From Lachnotalea sp041821265 (lineage in GTDB: Bacteria > Bacillota > Clostridia > Lachnospirales > Lachnospiraceae), in contig JBGUEQ010000003.1 in NCBI GenBank assembly GCA_041821265.1, positions 62,001 to 126,000 of the forward strand: 64,000 bases of DNA, written 5' to 3'. The notes beneath the pieces were generated by a model. It saw only the letters and a list, made by a program, of their open reading frames with translations, did no database searches and was not told where the DNA came from. How positions within the stretch are numbered: position 1 is the stretch's first letter; the number at the start of each line of letters is the position of its first letter. Of this stretch, positions 51,724 through 59,758 are shown piece by piece. The translations under genes were made by a program, and so were the position numbers.

Positions 51724-54201
51724 ATGATGGAACTTTTTAAGTTAATTGGTAAAGTAGCAATTGACAATAATGAAGCAAATAAGAATATTGATGAAACAGC
51801 AAATAAAGCAGAAAAATCAGAAAGCAAAATGACAAGTGCTTTTAAAAAAATAGGTGCTGCTGTTGTGACTTACTTTGCTGTTGAAAAAATTCTTGCTTTT
51901 GGGAAAGCTTGTATTGATTCAGCTTCTAATGTTCAAGAAATGGAAAATAAATTCAATGTTGTTTTTGATGGAATGACAAAAGAAGTTGATTCATGGGCTT
52001 CTTCCTACGCTACGGCAATAGGTAGAAATAAAAATACAATCAAAGAGTACCTAGCGGACAATCAGAATATGTTCGTTGGTATGGGTATGACAAGGGATGC
52101 AGGGGCTGAACTATCTGAAAAGATGGTTCAATTGGGCTTAGATTTAGCATCTTTCAATAACTTAAGTGAAGATGATGCTGTAAATGCTCTCTCAAAGGCG
52201 ATAATGGGGGAATCTGAATCAGCTAAAACATTGGGTGCTGTATTAAATGATAATACTAGAGCAATGGCAATGGAAGTACTTGGATATCAAGGTAAATATG
52301 ATGCGTTGAGTGAATCAGAAAAAATGGAAGTAAACTACCAAGCTATCTTAATGCAATCAACGGATGCTGTTGGTGATTGTGAACGTTCTCTTGATTCATA
52401 TAAGGGTAGACAAATACAGCTACAATCTGCTTTAGAAAATACAAAAGAAAAGATAGGTGGTTTATTATTACCACTTGCTACACTTGGAACTAAGTTTTTA
52501 ACAACAGGAGTGAATGGAATTCAGAAATTTATTGACACAATGAGTGATGCAGAATCACGTTCATCCTTCTTTAAAACAGCAATGGAATCTATGTTTAGTC
52601 AGGGTTTCATTGAAGATATGAAATGGTTTACTGATACCGCTTTTCCGAACATGCTAGGTCATTTAAAAGATACTGCAATTCAAAATTTTGGTGGTAAATT
52701 ATCAGTTTTAAAAGATTTGTTCACCAAGTTGAAAACAGTAATTCAACCGTTTGTTGAAATTTATTTAACACAAATGACTAATACATTTTTAATTCTTATG
52801 GATGTTCTTAATGTTGCGGTTATTCCTGTGTTAGGCTTTTTGTTTGATGCTTTTACCCAAGTTGTAGGTGTTATATTAGATGCAATTCAACCTGCTTTAA
52901 TTTCAATAGCGGATAGCTTTACTTGGTTATATGCAATTATTAATGAAGCAATTAGTGACTATATTCTTCCTACAATTGGACAATTTATTGAAATGATAAG
53001 AAAATTGTGGACTGAAAACCAAGATAAAATTCAATTGATTGGTGAACTGTTCAGTACAGTATTCAATGCTATTGCAGGAACACTAGCGTGGTTTGTCGGA
53101 GTTGTTCAAAATTATATATATCCACTATTTATTTGGTTTGTAAATACGGTTCAGGATAATATGGGAATTATCAAAGCTATTTTTCAATCTGCTTTTGATA
53201 TAGTTGGTGGAATTATTAAGTTTTTTATCGCCTTATTTAAAGGAGATTGGTCAGGAATGTGGGAAGCGGTCATGTCAATTCTTAGTGCTGCTTTTAGCTT
53301 TATTCAAAATGTGTTTAATTTAATAAAAGCATTTTTAGCCTCTATTGGTTCAGCTATATGGTCAGTAGTTCAAAATGCCTTTGAGAACATTAGATTGGCT
53401 ATCGTAAATAAGTTGAATCAAGCAAATGCTTCAATAACGAGTATTTGGAACGCAATAAAAACATTCATAGCATCCGTAGGTTCTGCTATAGGGACAAATA
53501 TATCAAATGCCTTTGAAAATATACGTTCATCTATAGAAAGTAAATTAACCGCTGCAAAAAACCTAGTAATTAATATTTGGAATTCAATTAATGATAGTAT
53601 TAGTAGTAAGGTAGATGGTGCGAAAAACTTAGTATCAAATGCCTTTGAAAATATACGTTCATCTATAGAAAGTAAATTAAATGATGCGAAAAGTACTGTT
53701 GGTAATATTTTTTCAAGTATTAAGAGTACCATTGATGAAAAAATAGAGGGTGCAAAATCAATTGTTTCAAAAGGTGTAGAAGCATTAAAAGGATTCTTTA
53801 ACTTTAGTTGGTCACTTCCATCATTGAAGCTTCCACATTTTAAAATTAGTGGTGAATTCAGTCTTAATCCGCCAAGTGCACCAAGCTTTGGTATTGAGTG
53901 GTATAAAAACGGTGGTGTAATGCTAGAGCCTACAGCATTTGGAATTAATCCGGCTACAGGTAAAACAATGGTTGGTGGTGAAGCAGGTGCAGAAGCAATT
54001 GCACCAATTTCAACATTACAGCAATATATTGCGGAAGCTGTTACAAGTCAAAACGCTGAACTGATTAGTGTACTAAACCTGATATTACAGGCTATTTATA
54101 GTATGGATGAAGGACTTGGTGAAAAATTGTTCAATGCTTTGTTGAACATGAAGTTTGAAATTAATAATAGAGAATTCGCAAGACTTGTAAAGGCGGTGTA
54201 G
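51724..54201 (+). CDS. tape measure protein
   Basis: 825 residues, the longest phage gene. An N-terminal MM(E)LFKLIGKVAIDN, a phage_TAC-type helical domain (PhageMin_Tail features such as MGMTRDAGAELSEKMVQLGL), hydrophobic membrane-like helices from about 340 to 520, and a tandem-repeat region (about 548-680) are visible. It sets tail length and may form a membrane channel during DNA entry. Two adjacent ATGs (51724, 51727) follow AAGGGGG; the second gives the better spacing. Confidence 0.93.
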   Translation: MMELFKLIGKVAIDNNEANKNIDETANKAEKSESKMTSAFKKIGAAVVTYFAVEKILAFGKACIDSASNVQEMENKFNVVFDGMTKEVDSWASSYATAIGRNKNTIKEYLADNQNMFVGMGMTRDAGAELSEKMVQLGLDLASFNNLSEDDAVNALSKAIMGESESAKTLGAVLNDNTRAMAMEVLGYQGKYDALSESEKMEVNYQAILMQSTDAVGDCERSLDSYKGRQIQLQSALENTKEKIGGLLLPLATLGTKFLTTGVNGIQKFIDTMSDAESRSSFFKTAMESMFSQGFIEDMKWFTDTAFPNMLGHLKDTAIQNFGGKLSVLKDLFTKLKTVIQPFVEIYLTQMTNTFLILMDVLNVAVIPVLGFLFDAFTQVVGVILDAIQPALISIADSFTWLYAIINEAISDYILPTIGQFIEMIRKLWTENQDKIQLIGELFSTVFNAIAGTLAWFVGVVQNYIYPLFIWFVNTVQDNMGIIKAIFQSAFDIVGGIIKFFIALFKGDWSGMWEAVMSILSAAFSFIQNVFNLIKAFLASIGSAIWSVVQNAFENIRLAIVNKLNQANASITSIWNAIKTFIASVGSAIGTNISNAFENIRSSIESKLTAAKNLVINIWNSINDSISSKVDGAKNLVSNAFENIRSSIESKLNDAKSTVGNIFSSIKSTIDEKIEGAKSIVSKGVEALKGFFNFSWSLPSLKLPHFKISGEFSLNPPSAPSFGIEWYKNGGVMLEPTAFGINPATGKTMVGGEAGAEAIAPISTLQQYIAEAVTSQNAELISVLNLILQAIYSMDEGLGEKLFNALLNMKFEINNREFARLVKAV
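53369..53764 (+). repeat. 132-bp tandem repeats inside the tape measure gene
   Basis: Three units with a 132-bp (44-codon) period start at 53369, 53501 and 53633. The second and third share 48 identical bases (53501-53548 and 53633-53680, encoding NAFENIRSSIESKL); the first is diverged. A trace of a fourth unit follows at 53765. Confidence 0.75.
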
Positions 54202-54204
54202 TGC

Positions 54205-55044
54205 GTGTTAGAAAAGATTAAATTTATCAACCACATAAATGAATCAATAGAATGGGGCACTAATGGCATATATGTAAATTATAATGATTTGCGTGATTAC
54301 TCTTGGGATTTTACTTCTGACAACAACAAAATATCATCATTCAGTAAGGGGATTGTAACAAAAACAATCCCTATTACTATTATGTGTAGTTCAGAATCAG
54401 AAGGACTTGCAATCAAGAATAGATTATTTGAAATTACTGAAAAAGATGTTCTTGCTATGCAACATGGTAAAATAATCATTGGTGAACACTATTTGAAGTG
54501 TTTTATTACAGGTAGTAAAAAAAGTGATTACTTAATAAATAAAAGATTCTTAAAAACAAGTTTAACGTTGAAAACAGATTATCCCCAATGGGTGAAAGAA
54601 ACAACAACTTCATTCAGAACAACCGAAGGGATTTCCGTACAAGAGCCACAAGGAAAAAGGAATTTTGACTATAATTTTGATTTTTCATTTGATTATACTT
54701 CTGAAATGAAGAATAAGACCTTAAATAATACAGGATTTGTTGAAACAAATTTCAAGCTTATTATATATGGTGCTTGTATTAATCCGGCTATTCACATTTC
54801 AGGACACACATATCAAGTCAAATGTGAAGTATCTGATAATGAGTATTTAACGATCAATTCACTTACGCAGAAAATTATTCTTACTAGATATGATGGTACA
54901 GAAGTAAATTGCTTTAACTACAGGAATAGAAATTCATACATTTTCAAACCAATTCCTTCCGGTAATAATATTGTTACATGGAACTATGACTTTGGTTTTG
55001 ATGTAGTTTTATTAGAAGAAAGAAGTGAACCAAAATGGACTTGA
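54205..55044 (+). CDS. distal tail protein (Dit-like)
   Basis: 279 residues from GTG. WDFTSDNNKISSFSKGIVTK and the ITIMCSS/NRLFEITEKD region resemble Siphovirus distal tail (phage_tail) proteins. It forms the hub ring between tube and baseplate. AGGCGGTG lies before the start. It overlaps the next gene by 10 bases. Confidence 0.82.
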   Translation: MLEKIKFINHINESIEWGTNGIYVNYNDLRDYSWDFTSDNNKISSFSKGIVTKTIPITIMCSSESEGLAIKNRLFEITEKDVLAMQHGKIIIGEHYLKCFITGSKKSDYLINKRFLKTSLTLKTDYPQWVKETTTSFRTTEGISVQEPQGKRNFDYNFDFSFDYTSEMKNKTLNNTGFVETNFKLIIYGACINPAIHISGHTYQVKCEVSDNEYLTINSLTQKIILTRYDGTEVNCFNYRNRNSYIFKPIPSGNNIVTWNYDFGFDVVLLEERSEPKWT

Positions 55045-56015
55045 TTTATATGAATAAAGATAAAGAAGATGTTGGTGTTCTTTTAAACTATACTTTTGAT
55101 TTGGCATATGGTTATGATGAAAATGATTTTGAATTAAAAGTTAATACGAATAATCATGTGTGTGAAGCAGGATTTATTGTTTATATTGAAAATACTGAAT
55201 ATGGTGGTGTTATTGATAGAATCAGGGTGAAAACATCAACAAAGGAACTTGTGTATAAAGGTCATACTTGGCATGGTATTCTAGAAACAAAAATTCTTGA
55301 ACCGAATTCCGGTGAAAATTATCTTTTGTGTAGTGGGGAAGCTAATGAAGTGTTAGCTTCTCTTATTAGTCATATGGGAATAGGTGATTTGTTCAAGGGT
55401 AGTGTAGAGGATTCAGGACTTACGATAAATAATTATCAAATGAATCGCTATATCAACGGTTATGAAGGAATTAAAAAGATGCTTTCAGAAGTAAGTGGAA
55501 AGTTGAAAGTTAATTTTCAAGTAGATAGCGATAAGAAAGAAGGATTTGTTATATTATCTGCTGTAGCATTAGTTGATTATTCTAATGATGATGAATTTGA
55601 TTCTTCACAAATGGATTTTGATGTTGAAAAAAATTATATACCTACAAATCACATTATTTGCTTGGGAAAAGGTGACCTTGCAGAACGTGAAGTTATTCAT
55701 CTATATGCTGATACAGAAGGCAATATTTCACATACTCAATCACAATTTGGATTAAATGAAATAACTGATACATATGAAAATGCAAATTGTGAATCAATTG
55801 AAGAATTAGAGCAGGGTGGTATTGGAATGATGAAAGAATTATGGAATACAGATTCCTTACAAGTAGATTTTGACGGAACAAAAGAATATGACATAGGTGA
55901 CATTGTTGGAGCAAGGGAAAATACAACAGGAATTACAATGGCAAAGCCAATTATTAAGAAAATTGTAACCATTAAAAACAGTATAGTAACAATAACGCAT
56001 AAGGTAGGTGAATAA
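55035..56015 (+). CDS. tail hub/Gp37-like protein
   Basis: 326 residues. It resembles the siphovirus ReqiPepy6 Gp37-like family: an N-terminal beta domain (YGYDENDFELKVNTN, CEAGFIVYIENTEYGGVID), a central GYEGIKKMLSEVSGKLKVNF, and a C-terminal YDIGDIVGARENTTGI. Such proteins form the tail hub; a peptidase role is not evident. It follows Dit and precedes the fibre gene. Confidence 0.8.
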   Translation: MDLIYMNKDKEDVGVLLNYTFDLAYGYDENDFELKVNTNNHVCEAGFIVYIENTEYGGVIDRIRVKTSTKELVYKGHTWHGILETKILEPNSGENYLLCSGEANEVLASLISHMGIGDLFKGSVEDSGLTINNYQMNRYINGYEGIKKMLSEVSGKLKVNFQVDSDKKEGFVILSAVALVDYSNDDEFDSSQMDFDVEKNYIPTNHIICLGKGDLAEREVIHLYADTEGNISHTQSQFGLNEITDTYENANCESIEELEQGGIGMMKELWNTDSLQVDFDGTKEYDIGDIVGARENTTGITMAKPIIKKIVTIKNSIVTITHKVGE

Positions 56016-56017
56016 GC

Positions 56018-57082
56018 ATGAGTTTACATTTAATTACAGGATATGCAGGAGAAGAACATATTACTTCTGCTGACCAAGGTTCTTTTAACGCTGCAATAAT
56101 GGGTGAAGGTCAGTTCGTTATGGAACGTGGTAATCAATTTGCAGCATCTATTATATCTAATAACAAAGTAAGGATTCTTGATGGTGACCTTCTGATGAAA
56201 GGAAGGCATTTTCGATTAAATGAAGATACATATGAAGAACTAAATTTTGAAAATGGTACGCAAGGATATCAGCGAAATGATTTAATTGTAGCAAGATATA
56301 CAAAGGATGCTACTACAGGGATTGAATCAGCATCTTTAGTGGTAATCAAAGGCACACCAAGTGAAACATCACCTGTTGACCCTGAATATACGGACGGGGA
56401 TATTATCCATGAACACGCTTTATTGAATGATATGACTTTATACAGAGTTCCTTTTGATGGGTTAAATATCCAAACTTTGGTTTGCTTATTTGATACAGTT
56501 CCAACACTCGAAACAGTAGTCGAAGAAGTAAGGGGAAAAACAGAAGAAGCAATTGAAGATATGCGTGAAAGTACGGTTAATAATTTAGCAACCGCAATAG
56601 CGACTACAGAAGATAATATCCCTGTATCTACTAAGGTTGCAAAAGAGCTAGACACGAATTTAACTAACATAATTAATAAAATATATCCTGTAGGTTCTAT
56701 TTATATGAGCGTTAACAATGTATCACCTGCAACATTTATAGGTGGAACATGGTCGGCACTTACAAATAGATTTTTAATTGGTGCAGGTGGAACGTATGCA
56801 GTTAATGCTACAGGCGGTGAGACTACACATGTTTTAACAACAACTGAGATGCCTGTACATAACCATTCAATTTCAGCAAATAAAAGTGCTCCGCAAATAT
56901 ACAGTACAACTCCATATAGCACTACAAGTGGACTAGATGGTGCGGAAGCAACGGCTGCAACCGTTTCTTGGCAAGTCTCTGGGACAACCGCTCAAAGAGC
57001 TACAACAGGAAATGGTAGCGGTGGTGCTCATAATAATATGCCACCATACTTAGGCGTTTATATGTGGAAACGTACGGCATAA
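56018..57082 (+). CDS. tail fibre / receptor-binding protein with collar-like C-terminus
   Basis: 354 residues. An N-terminal attachment domain (residues 1-160), a helical stalk (about 165-215, EVRGKTEEAIEDMRESTVNN), and a C-terminal phage-tail-collar-like domain with IYPVGSIYMSVN, FIGGTWSAL, FLIGAGGTY, HNHSISA and a closing NMPPYLGVYMWKRT. It probably binds the host cell surface. Confidence 0.82.
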   Translation: MSLHLITGYAGEEHITSADQGSFNAAIMGEGQFVMERGNQFAASIISNNKVRILDGDLLMKGRHFRLNEDTYEELNFENGTQGYQRNDLIVARYTKDATTGIESASLVVIKGTPSETSPVDPEYTDGDIIHEHALLNDMTLYRVPFDGLNIQTLVCLFDTVPTLETVVEEVRGKTEEAIEDMRESTVNNLATAIATTEDNIPVSTKVAKELDTNLTNIINKIYPVGSIYMSVNNVSPATFIGGTWSALTNRFLIGAGGTYAVNATGGETTHVLTTTEMPVHNHSISANKSAPQIYSTTPYSTTSGLDGAEATAATVSWQVSGTTAQRATTGNGSGGAHNNMPPYLGVYMWKRTA

Positions 57083-57110
57083 ATTTAACAAACACAGAAA
57101 GGAAAAAATT

Positions 57111-57506
57111 ATGTCATATGTGAAATTTATGGATAACGGAAGAATATTTGAAGCTAAAGTAATACCAATTGATTCGTCTATTGTAAAAGTTGTATTTGAT
57201 TCCGGTGAAGTATATGAAAATTCAAGTGGATTTTTGTTCAGTAATACTGAAACTTTTAAAACAGTTTTAGGTAGGTATGAAAAGTACAATACAATCTATG
57301 AAACAGAAGATAACGAACTATATTTGTCGTGTGATGGTTCTGTTTATCCAGAAGAATCAGATAAAAGTGACCCATCATTAAAAGAAAGGGTAATTTTATT
57401 GGAAAGTGAAAATAAAAATTTAAAACAACAGCTTGAAAGTGCACAAAATCAATTGACGGATGCACAGCTTGCATTATGTGATGTATTTGAAATGATTGTG
57501 GGGTGA
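57111..57506 (+). CDS. coiled-coil phage protein after the fibre gene
   Basis: 131 residues. The N-terminal 80 residues are beta-rich; the C-terminal 45 (LKERVILLESENKNLKQQLE and following) form a coiled coil. It is probably an accessory fibre or chaperone, a position often taken by such genes in Firmicute phages. Family not recognised. Confidence 0.6.
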   Translation: MSYVKFMDNGRIFEAKVIPIDSSIVKVVFDSGEVYENSSGFLFSNTETFKTVLGRYEKYNTIYETEDNELYLSCDGSVYPEESDKSDPSLKERVILLESENKNLKQQLESAQNQLTDAQLALCDVFEMIVG

Positions 57507-57510
57507 TGAT

Positions 57511-57624
57511 ATGGTAAAAATATATGTTGATTTAATTAGAAAAGGACACAAGACAATTGATAATGTACCTGAAAAAATCAGGGCAGAAGTTGAAGCCATT
57601 CTATCAGGTGATGTAAATGCTTAA
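57511..57624 (+). CDS. CD1375-type small phage protein, copy 1
   Basis: 37 residues, ATG after GGGGTGATG. The sequence (KIYVDLIRKGHKTIDNVPEK) matches the short CD1375-like family found just before holin genes in clostridial phages. Function unknown. Confidence 0.7.
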   Translation: MVKIYVDLIRKGHKTIDNVPEKIRAEVEAILSGDVNA

Positions 57625-57667
57625 TCTGATATTAATTTTATTATTTCTAGGAAAGGGGGTAAATGAA

Positions 57668-57796
57668 ATGGCAGTTGTATATGCGACACTTATTGTGAAA
57701 GGTAAAAAAACTTATTCACAAGTTCCTGAAACATTGATGGAGCAAGTTAAATCAATACTGATTGATTTGGATTGTGCTGACCTTGTAACAAAGTAG
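57668..57796 (+). CDS. CD1375-type small phage protein, copy 2
   Basis: 42 residues, ATG at 57668 after AAAGGGGGT. VVYATLIVKGKKTYSQVPE aligns with copy 1 (VDLIRKGHKTIDNVPE), so the pair looks like a local duplication that has diverged. A terminator follows. Confidence 0.7.
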   Translation: MAVVYATLIVKGKKTYSQVPETLMEQVKSILIDLDCADLVTK

Positions 57797-57824
57797 TACA
57801 AGCAAATTATCAAACACACATATT

Positions 57825-57869
57825 AAAGCATCTATATGAACGTTATATGAGTTCTGATAGGTGCTTTTT
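57825..57869 (+). terminator. terminator before the lysis genes
   Basis: AAAGCATCTAT (57825-57835) pairs with ATAGGTGCTTT (57857-57867) and is followed by TT and TGTG. Confidence 0.65.
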
Positions 57870-57910
57870 GTGTGCACCAATAAACAAGAAGGAAAGGATG
57901 GTATGAAACA

Positions 57911-58336
57911 ATGAAAGAAACGATTTGTACAGTATTTGGATTATTAGGAAGCTTCTTAGCTTCTCTTTTTGGGGGATGGGATACAGGATTGATTACTTTA
58001 GTTATTTTTATGATAGTTGATTATATTTCAGGCTTAATAGTAGCAGGTGTATTTCACAACAGTAACAAAACAGACACAGGGGCACTTGAATCAAAAGCAG
58101 GATGGAAAGGTTTGTGTAGAAAATGCATGACATTTTTATTTGTAATGATAGCTTATAGGCTTGATTTGGCAATTGGAACTAATTATATTAGGGATGCCGT
58201 TATTATTGGATTCATGGCAAATGAACTAATTTCAATTGTTGAAAATGCCGGATTAATGGGGTTACCAATGCCTGACGTTATTACCAAGGCAATTGATATA
58301 TTAACAAAAAAGGCAGAAAGTGAAGGTGAAGAATAA
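57911..58336 (+). CDS. phage holin, Bacteriophage holin family 4_1-like
   Basis: 141 residues with three hydrophobic helices (LLGSFLASLFGGWDTGLITLV, a central FLFVMIAYRLD and DAVIIGFMANELISIVENAG). The pattern AGWKGLCRKCMTFLFVMIAY and NELISIVENAG is that of clostridial toxin-secretion/phage-lysis holins. It forms membrane holes at lysis. Its stop overlaps the endolysin start. Confidence 0.9.
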   Translation: MKETICTVFGLLGSFLASLFGGWDTGLITLVIFMIVDYISGLIVAGVFHNSNKTDTGALESKAGWKGLCRKCMTFLFVMIAYRLDLAIGTNYIRDAVIIGFMANELISIVENAGLMGLPMPDVITKAIDILTKKAESEGEE

Positions 58337-59244
58337 TGTTAGATAAAATAGTCATTGATGTGTCACAATATAACGGTGTAATCAATTGGAACAAGGTGGA
58401 TGCCGACGAAGTCTATATTAGAATTGGTTATAGAGGTTATACAGCAGGTACAATAAAACAAGATATAAAGTTTTTAGCAAATGTGCAAGCTGCAATTAAA
58501 GTAGGAATAGCAGTAGGGTTTTACTTTATGTCACAGGCTATAAATGAAAGTGAAGCCATAGAAGAGGCAAATTATGTTGTAGATTGTATTAAAGACTTTC
58601 CTGTAGAATTGCCAATCATGTACGATTCAGAGTTAAGCGGAGCTAAGAACAATACAGGAAGAGCTGACCACCTAAGTAAAACACAGCGTACAGCTATTGT
58701 AATTGCTTTTTGTGATAGAATAAAAGAATTAAATTATGAATCAGGTGTATACGCTAGTACAAGTTGGTTCAAATCAAATTTAGATGTGTCACAACTTTTG
58801 AATTATCATATTTGGGTAGCACAGTATGCAAGTAACTGTACAGCTACACATAGAAAGGATATGTGGCAATATACATCTAAAGGAAGTATTGCAGGTATTA
58901 GTGGTAATGTTGATATATCACATTCTTATACTGACTTTACTAATTCAACTGTTACCGCTACAAACAATCTATATACTGAACCTACATACTGTTTATATAA
59001 AGGCAGATTAACACAATCTAAAGAGTATGTTAAGTGGTTACAATATCATCTTATTAGACTTGGTCACATGGATAAATTTAATACTAATGGTAAAAGTAAC
59101 ATTGATGGTTTTTTTGGTAAAATTACAGATACAGCATTTAGAGATTTTCAGAGTGCAAATCCTTGCACATATACTACAAATGAACCTGATGGAAAATGCG
59201 GAACATTGTCACGTAATTGCTTGAAAAATATTATTGAAAGTTAA
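58336..59244 (+). CDS. endolysin: GH25 lysozyme with C-terminal peptidoglycan-binding domain
   Basis: 302 residues. The N-terminal 190 residues are a GH25 muramidase (IDVSQYNGVINWNKV with the catalytic Asp, YIRIGYRGYTAG, GFYFMSQA, LPIMYDSEL with a catalytic Asp-Ser-Glu region). A C-terminal peptidoglycan-binding-1-like domain follows (WLQYHLIRLGHMDKF and IDGFFGKITDTAFRDFQ). It cuts host cell walls at lysis. It is the last prophage gene before attR. Confidence 0.93.
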   Translation: MLDKIVIDVSQYNGVINWNKVDADEVYIRIGYRGYTAGTIKQDIKFLANVQAAIKVGIAVGFYFMSQAINESEAIEEANYVVDCIKDFPVELPIMYDSELSGAKNNTGRADHLSKTQRTAIVIAFCDRIKELNYESGVYASTSWFKSNLDVSQLLNYHIWVAQYASNCTATHRKDMWQYTSKGSIAGISGNVDISHSYTDFTNSTVTATNNLYTEPTYCLYKGRLTQSKEYVKWLQYHLIRLGHMDKFNTNGKSNIDGFFGKITDTAFRDFQSANPCTYTTNEPDGKCGTLSRNCLKNIIES

Positions 59245-59260
59245 CTATCCAATGTTCAAA

Positions 59261-59286
59261 GGTGGCATTTCCACCCTTTTGCCACC
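59261..59286. promoter_or_regulatory. probable integrase arm-type sites, right
   Basis: GGTGGCA (59261-59267) and TGCCACC (59280-59286), inverted relative to each other, match the two TGCCACC sites beside int at 22848-22865. Confidence 0.5.
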
Positions 59287-59413
59287 TTGTCAGCTATAGT
59301 TTATAGAGTTTCACAAGTATTGAACTATTGAACCCATTATATAATGTTTATTTTACTAAGTTCATATGGTATTATATGTAGGCATAGACATTGAATTTTT
59401 GAGACCTATACAT

Positions 59414-59461
59414 ACGGTGCACGTCGAGACCTTAGTTGCACTACATCGGAAAGATACGTAA
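59414..59461 (+). pseudogene. displaced 3' end of rlmD (attR)
   Basis: Read in frame, the 15 codons give TVHVETLVALHRKDT and stop, matching the C-terminus of RlmD-type methyltransferases. It has no start codon and only this fragment of the gene. The first 17 bases form the attR core. It is most simply the original 3' end of rlmD, pushed aside by the prophage, or an att copy left by the neighbouring element. Confidence 0.7.
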
Positions 59462-59758
59462 AAATCCTTGATTTTAGGCACTTTGAGAGACATTTCATGT
59501 TTTCTCAAGGAGACCGAAAAGAGAAGAAAAAAGCAATTTCTGATGGTGTGAACGTGTCGGTGGTTCTGGACATGGTGTTGGGGAACACATAAATCTACAG
59601 TTCATAATTTGAACTAAATGTTGTTATTTTTATCATTCAATTAAATATTAAAATGTCGAAGAGACCGCTTATTTTCAAGCTTTTGAGAATGAGTGGTCTC
59701 TTTTTGTTTGGAAACAAAAGAAACTGAAATTTAGTAATTAGGAGAGGTGGTGACTTAA
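59462..59758. other. intergenic control region of the second mobile element
   Basis: No convincing gene is seen. A 31-codon frame from an ATG near 59499 to TAA at about 59592 lacks a ribosome-binding site. GAGACC occurs four times between 59401 and 59666. The only clear regulatory structure is the terminator at 59660-59705. Confidence 0.4.
59660..59705 (+). terminator. terminator or attenuator upstream of parB
   Basis: AGAGACCGCT (59660-59669) pairs with AGTGGTCTCT (59692-59701) with one G-U pair; five T residues follow. It lies 54 bases before the parB start and its strength suggests either the end of an upstream transcript or attenuation of the operon. Confidence 0.65.

Larger units (their letters stand above)
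22784..59413. mobile_element. siphovirus-type prophage, about 36.6 kb
   Basis: The segment runs from the integrase beside rlmD to the endolysin and has a normal temperate-phage order: lysogeny genes leftward; regulation, replication, packaging, head, tail and lysis rightward. It is bounded by the rlmD-derived cores at 22767-22783 and 59414-59430. GATC, frequent on both flanks, occurs only four times inside it. All major modules appear intact, so the prophage may be inducible. The portal, MuF and scaffold types point to an SPP1-like head and a long flexible tail. Confidence 0.85.

Noticed and set aside
59499..59592. 31-codon frame after the rlmD fragment
   Set aside because: No ribosome-binding site and no recognisable product; probably chance.
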